Shown one piece after another: positions 59,096-64,000 of a DNA stretch of 64,000 bases. Source of the stretch: Prochilodus magdalenae (Eukaryota > Chordata > Actinopteri > Characiformes > Prochilodontidae); the NCBI GenBank assembly GCA_024036415.1, contig JAMWET010000765.1, positions 62,001 through 126,000 of the forward strand. Direction: 5' to 3'. Under the pieces are notes generated by a model. That model saw only the letters and a program-made list of their open reading frames with translations, was not told the origin of the DNA and did not search any database. Position 1 is the stretch's first letter; every line of letters starts with the position of its first letter. The translations under genes and the position numbers were made by a program.

Positions 59096-59119
59096 CTATA
59101 CACTCGAGTACTGTATCAT
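59096..59119 (-). other. Upstream ORF 2 in pik3r1 5'UTR (7 codons)
   Basis: A second upstream ATG at 59119 gives only seven codons before TAG, downstream of uORF 1 and ending 130 bp before the main start. The spacing would allow reinitiation. Confidence 0.45.
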
Positions 59120-59151
59120 GCTGCAGTCTCTCTCTCGGTGGAGGTCGTCCT

Positions 59152-59217
59152 TTAGGTAAAACTGATTCTCCAGTGATCTAGAGCACCTTCACGGTGCTTC
59201 AGACACAATTTTCCCAT
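59152..59217 (-). other. Upstream ORF 1 in pik3r1 5'UTR (21 codons)
   Basis: An ATG at 59217 opens 21 codons and stops at a TAA well before the main ATG. It does not overlap the coding sequence. It could lower or modulate translation of p85; this is inference from position alone. Confidence 0.5.
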
Positions 59218-59261
59218 CTGTGAAAGGTCCGCTCCAGTGGTTTGGCTAATGCAACCAAGAC

Positions 59262-60504
59262 CTGCAACACAGAAGCCATTTTCTTAGCCCAGCACACAGA
59301 TTACATGAGTGAAACTAATGCACATCCATATAGCAAATACCCTCAACATCATAACATGCACAGCTGGGTACTGGGGAAACTGTTAAACACACATACTGTA
59401 TTAAAATGCTTTGCACTCAGAATTCACCTAAACAAGTCATATAGTAACTAGATTACTGTGTGTTTTCTAGTTAAACAAAGAAAGCTAAACAATTCTTTAT
59501 ATGCATAGGGTAACATGCAACAAAAATATAATTGCAATGCTGGTTGGTGGCGATTTGACTTCAATTAGACCTAGAAATGTCAGCTCACATGAACCCCACA
59601 CTTGTGCAATCTGCTTATGTAGTTGATTAATTCGCCTCCTACTTTAGTCCACCCTGATGGGCGGCAGTGGACGCAGATCTGCCACACACTGCAGTCGTTT
59701 TCCCCAAGCCAGAAACATCCTTCTCTCCTGGTCCGCGATCAGTGTAATAGGATACAGCAAATGACGCCTAGGAAGTCTAGCTAGCTGGCTAAAGGCGATA
59801 TTTGAGAAGCCTGCTCGGACACAGACTCGGGGTGTTTAGGACTTCAAATTCTCTTCATTTCGGATAAACTTTACCTAAACGGGAAACCTGCCTACAATAA
59901 TCCCCTAAACAAAATGCACAAAACTGATGTAACTCCACATATAACCGAGAATACCTGAAAGGAATCGAATCACTCGGTTCGGTTACACCGAGACTTCTAG
60001 CCACATGCTCGGCTCGCGCTCCATACAATGCTAGCGTTAGCGGCAGAGCCTTCATGCGACTAACGTTGGCGAAATGAGCTAACCCAGTTAGCTAGCTCTT
60101 TGGCTAAGCGCTGAAAGGATTTTCGGACTATATTGCACTTACCTTACCTAGCTATGGGACTAACTAATAGAGAACACCGTTAACCTTCATATGGCTGCAC
60201 TTTTGACTCACACAACGGTGTACGCAAAGCCGCCACAGATTAGCACACTGAGGTAAAGTGCTAGCCAGTTAGCATAATGCACGGTCGCTCCGGCACTGGA
60301 CGATGGAACAAGCTGTACTAGCCACACTGAACAATCCAACTTGCCAAGTTAAGGGATTATGCAGCTATTAAACAATGGAAGTCCCACAAACCAGCGGATT
60401 AAAAAGCAAACGCTGGTCAAATGCATCAGGAAACCCTAAGAACAACCAACCCGTGCGAGAATATGTGCAATATAAAGGGAAATAGTACTTATAAGGTTAC
60501 TCAC
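59262..60504 (-). other. pik3r1 intron 1
   Basis: This is non-coding and has no recognised repeat. At 60137-60143 two overlapping strong donors (TAG|GTAAGG and AAG|GTAAGT, minus strand) lie in a GC-rich part and may mark a second 5'UTR exon. Confidence 0.5.
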
Positions 60505-60720
60505 TTTGGCAACTTGAATGAGTCCCGTCTGGCTGGGCCGTGTATATCCTTCCTTCCCGTAATAAACTACAGCTAGCTAGCAGCGTTAGCCCGAAAACAC
60601 AGCTGTCCGGACGGATGAACTAACAGCAGCTTTTACCCGGATCCTATTCAGGTGGCGTTTCTCGACGAAATACCTTCCAATCGCCGAATTAATTTGGCTT
60701 CGGATTAGCGGTAGTGTGAA
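60505..60720 (-). other. pik3r1: Probable pik3r1 non-coding exon 1 (5'UTR)
   Basis: On the minus strand a donor GCCAAA|GTGAGT at 60504/60505 ends a GC-rich stretch just downstream of a promoter-like region. The upstream limit is not defined by the sequence; 60720 is a guess. Mammalian PIK3R1 also begins with a non-coding exon. Confidence 0.5.
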
Positions 60721-60900
60721 ACCCAAGGCAGCGGATCGAACGAGCCCGTGACGTCTCCGCCCAAGCCACTGTAGAGACAGGACAAGTTAACTATCTCCCA
60801 GTACCACCGAAACCCAGCCACGTCCATCAAGATACGTCACGGCCTGAGCCCCGCCCTCTACTGCGGACAATCCCCGCCCCTGCTGGGTCGTGATTGGCTG
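60721..60900 (-). promoter_or_regulatory. GC-rich promoter region of pik3r1 (p85 form)
   Basis: This is the most CpG-rich non-repetitive stretch near the 5' end of the gene. On the minus strand, reading toward exon 1, it holds a CCAAT box (60893-60897), a GC box (60872-60880) and two CRE-like sites with the TGACGT core (60832-60839 and 60749-60756). There is no obvious TATA box, as is common for broadly expressed genes. Confidence 0.6.
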
Positions 60901-61140
60901 CGGCGTGGAGTGCTGCTTAGCACGCAACGCAACTGGCTCAGGGGGAACGTCCCTAAGACGTTACGTAACTTCCACATGTTATGTGGCAGAATTGTACATT
61001 TTGTGAATCCAGTAGAGGGAGGTTCAGTTGTAGGCCGTGAGGGAAAAACAGGGGCCGCAAAAGAAAGTGCAGTAATAAGAAAACAGCCCGGAGCTGTTAT
61101 ACTGTCATTTAGAGGTCGATGGGATTGGAATTGGGATTAA
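60901..61140. other. Region upstream of the pik3r1 promoter
   Basis: This stretch of moderate GC content lies between the promoter and the LINE fragment. The open frame on the plus strand here has no recognisable domain and no gene-like context. I see nothing else. Confidence 0.3.
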
Positions 61141-61192
61141 TTGCATTTGTTTGCACATGCATTTTAATTCCATTATTTAAACACGCTCGTGT

Positions 61193-62140
61193 AGCAGGCA
61201 CTCTGATCTAGAGCGACTTTCAACTCTGCTTAGTGTTCTGTTGGATAATGTTTCCTATCTAGTACAAGAAGGTTAGAATCCAAAACTCCTGCCTGAACAA
61301 GGGCCAGTGCTGGTACCTAGAGAGAACAATACACATAAGTCCACTACCTAGCAACCCCAATCTAGTGCTCATACCTAGAGAGAAGAAAGGTTATGGTAAG
61401 TTTAAGTGCCAAAACAAAGTATTTCAATATATGCATCTATTAGTGCTCACTCACTTAAGTGCATTACGAAGAGATTGGTCTTCAGTCTGCGTTTGAAGAC
61501 TGCGAGAGACTCGGCTGTTTGGACAGCCAGTGGGAGTTTATTCCACCATCTGGGAGCCAGGACAGAGAAGAGTCTGAACACTTGTCTTCCATGCATCTTC
61601 AAGGATGGCGGGTCGAGTCAAGCTGTACTTGAAGCTCAAAGGGGTCGAGGTACAGATCGACACATTTACCATAAGCTAGCGAGGGGCTGGCCCATTCCTG
61701 GCTTTGTTGGCGAGCATCAGAGCAGCTACAAAAGCCAGTGAAGGGAGCACAGCAGTGGAGTGACGTGGGTGAACTTGTGAAGATTGAAGATGAGTCGAGG
61801 TGCTGCATTTTGGACCAATTGCAAGGGCCTGATGGCCCATAGAGGAAGACCAGCCAGGAGCGAGTTGCAGTAGCCTAGCCTTTAAATGACCAGAGACTGT
61901 ACAAGCAGCTGGGTGGCCTCCTGAGAAAGGAATGGTTGAATCTTCCAGATGTTGCAGAGGAGGAATCTGCATGACTGAGTCAGGTTCGCAGTATGAGCTG
62001 AAAACGATAATTGGTTGTCCAGAATCACTCCAAGGCTTCTTACATCTTTAGTCGTGGTGATCAAAGAGTTCCTACATGAGATGGCAAGATTAGGGTAAGG
62101 ACCTGTAGTGACAGGAATGAATAGCAGCTCAGTCTGTTAT
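61193..62140 (-). mobile_element. L2-type LINE, 3' end of ORF2 and 3' tail
   Basis: On the minus strand the reverse transcriptase C-terminal region is readable: TELLFIP, then VRSLGVILDNQLSFSAHT, LLVQSLVI, a GLP stretch, and PRWWNKLPLAVQTAESLAVF before the stop. Frameshifts and stops break it. The tail at 61193-61224 carries GTCGCTCTAGATCAGAG, the L2-type end. It is 5' truncated. Confidence 0.88.
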
Positions 62141-62149
62141 AATTATTAT

Positions 62150-62210
62150 GTTGTTCTTGTTCTTGTTCTTCTTTCTTCTTCTTCTTCTTCTTATTATTAT
62201 TATCTCATTT
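62150..62210. repeat. (TTC)n/(ATT)n low-complexity tract
   Basis: A pyrimidine-rich trinucleotide run. Confidence 0.9.
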
Positions 62211-62794
62211 GTACTCATATGTGAACATTATTCCCAAAGGAGATACACATATATACATATATATGTACATGCAACATGCTTTATAATTATATGCAGTTTC
62301 ACCCCACAACCCCCCACCCACCACCTCCACACCCACCCCCTTGGCTTTCCTAATTAGATGAAGTTGAATGGCTTCGTTCAGGACTCCTGCCAGCAACTCC
62401 TTCTCCGAACTGTAACACTGAGCCTCCTTCTCAGAAAGGAGTGTGTAATGTCATCATCAGCTCATATAAAGCTGTCTAATGTTCACAAGCCTTCATCTCA
62501 GCACTAGGATTGGGAAAGTCAGCTGAAATATAAAAAGGCCTTTGAGAGAGTAAGAGCGTCGCCTGGGATTCAAACAAGGTCAAATTCGTCTTAATCCTGT
62601 CACATTTTCTTCATAAGACTCGGAGTATTAGATTCTAGGGAAGTTAGGAACAAGAAATTGAATTATGGTGCAGAAGTAACAAAGCTGTGTATGGCATCTA
62701 TAGTGGGTAGGAAGGATACAATGTCATGGTCTCATCTGTACACTGGACCGTTGGTCAAATTCCTCAGCTCTACATGCACTCACCGTCAAAAGAA
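62211..62794. other. Non-coding sequence
   Basis: There is a C-rich stretch at 62300-62340. No gene was seen. Confidence 0.35.
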
Positions 62795-63550
62795 CAGCTT
62801 CCCTAGAAGGAAGTGTGGGATTGCAGTGCTTGTGGGAAGGAAGATAAAGGTTCCCAGGAACAATAAATGATGATAAATTTAGACTGATATGATCAATATT
62901 TATTGAGCTACACATACAGAAGCAGTGTCTCAGTATGGTGTCAGTACCTGTTTGCTAACCCAACATGCCAGACTTCTCGGCATAGAGTTGTAGAGGTTCC
63001 TAATGGTGTCCTGTGATAATCCATCCCATGCAGCTTAAATATTGTCACACAGTTCCTGCAGATGGTGCGGTAGGGGTGGAGGTGGAGTGACACCAGGCCT
63101 TCTGGGTGTGTGACGTGTGACAACAAACCGTTCATCTGGGTGCCGATGACAGCGCCTTTACACATGGATTCGTTGGTCGTCTCCACCAAGACAAAAGTGG
63201 GACTGGTTACTGAAGATGACCCGCTGCAGTTCTGAGTCACTCCAAGACTGTCTGGTATGACACCATGGCAGTCTTTGGTAACATTGACGTGGTGTTAAGG
63301 ACAGTCATCATAATGGCCTGCGTGCATGTAGTCCTGCGTGGTGCAGCCGTCTCCCAATGGTGCTGGGACTAACTAGATGTCTCATGGAGGACATCACTGC
63401 TCACTGAATGTCTGCAATCATGGTAGTTGGGTCAGTCAATTACAGAGATAGGGCCCGTCCTTGCTTACATGAATCATTAGCATGTCTCACAATGTCAAAC
63501 CTACCCACCAAGTTTCAATACTGTGGGTCAGTTCTTTCTAGGTGCAGATA
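62795..63550 (-). mobile_element. Tc1-like transposon relic (family A), most complete copy
   Basis: It runs from GAAGGAAGTGTGGGATTGCA through the C-terminal transposase block, the FSDES region (here coding SSVTSPTFVLVETT in a shifted frame) and the N-terminal block to CCTACCCACCAAGTTTCA and GGTGCAGA. It still lacks the central catalytic part. Confidence 0.88.
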
Positions 63551-64000
63551 TTCTTTTCACAAATGGTCATGGAATGTTCCAAGTTCCAGGACACTGGATT
63601 TTTTTTTGAATAAACAAAGAAACCAAACCAAAACCAGTGACAAGGCCTGATCTGAATATTGTCATGTTCTGATAGAGAGTGTCGTTCTATGATAGAGAGT
63701 CCTGTGTCCCATTAAGCCCCGTCAAGGAAAATTCAATATGGAGCAGACAGGGCTCCTTTAGAATAGCCAATCGCAGGCACATGACTGAATGCGGGTGGCC
63801 TAATTACAGGGCAGGTTAGCTGCTAGAAATCCCCTGGCTGTGCAGTGTACTGCCCAAGCAAAAAGGCTCTCAGAACACTGCAGAGTAAGAATCAGCTCTA
63901 GAAGGCTGAATAGGGAGTTTTTCTCCCTCCTAAGAGAGCTGGAGGGCAGATTGGATGTCAAGTGTTTGGGTGTGCACGGTGAGCATGTGTACTGAAAAGC
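63551..64000. other. Non-coding sequence at window end
   Basis: No gene or recognised repeat, apart from GATAGAGAGT repeated twice near 63675-63700. Confidence 0.35.

Larger units (their letters stand above)
58966..59261 (-). other. pik3r1: pik3r1 5'UTR part of exon 2
   Basis: A clear acceptor (TTCTGTGTTGCAG| on the minus strand) precedes 59261, and no other good acceptor lies closer to the ATG. The untranslated stretch carries two upstream ATGs, listed separately, and an in-frame TAA four codons before the main start. Confidence 0.75.

Overview
The window is vertebrate nuclear DNA, almost certainly from a teleost fish. It has small GT-AG exons, long introns, many decayed Tc1-like transposons, an L2-type LINE, tRNA-derived SINEs, a hAT-type MITE and long (CA)n and (AT)n tracts. 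The mix of dispersed repeats suggests an otophysan such as a characin or catfish, but I cannot fix the species. There is no bacterial, phage or viral gene system and no CRISPR array.

The only protein-coding gene I can support is pik3r1, the class IA PI3-kinase regulatory subunit p85-alpha, on the minus strand. I reconstructed 14 coding exons from 58965 down to 38801. All joins keep frame and total 2187 nt, giving 728 residues plus stop. The domains in order are SH3, proline-rich, RhoGAP-like (BH), proline-rich, nSH2, iSH2 coiled coil and cSH2. A GC-rich promoter and a 5'UTR exon lie at about 60.5-60.9 kb. The rest of the 5'UTR, with two short uORFs, shares the first coding exon. A second first exon at 42015-42105 inside intron 7 gives a p55-type isoform of 451 residues without SH3 and BH. 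The 3'UTR probably runs to an AATAAA at about 35.6 kb. Intron 8 uses a GC-AG donor.

Layout: 1-9.1 kb holds Tc1, SINE and other repeat relics plus a 25-bp minisatellite. At 9.2-9.8 kb there is a repeat-poor stretch that looks like a conserved regulatory element. The 10-35 kb part is a gene desert with two more candidate elements (16.0-16.3 and 30.4-30.7 kb), a 144-bp higher-order minisatellite, Tc1, MITE, LINE and SINE relics, an inverted pair of an unnamed repeat and a 190-bp tandem duplication. From 35.6 to 60.9 kb is pik3r1. The 61.1-64 kb end holds an L2 fragment and another Tc1 relic.

The desert lies 3' of pik3r1, so any enhancers in it could serve pik3r1 or a gene outside the window. 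I found no undescribed biological system. The most useful observations are the alternative first exon, the GC-AG intron, the candidate conserved elements and several well-delimited mobile elements.
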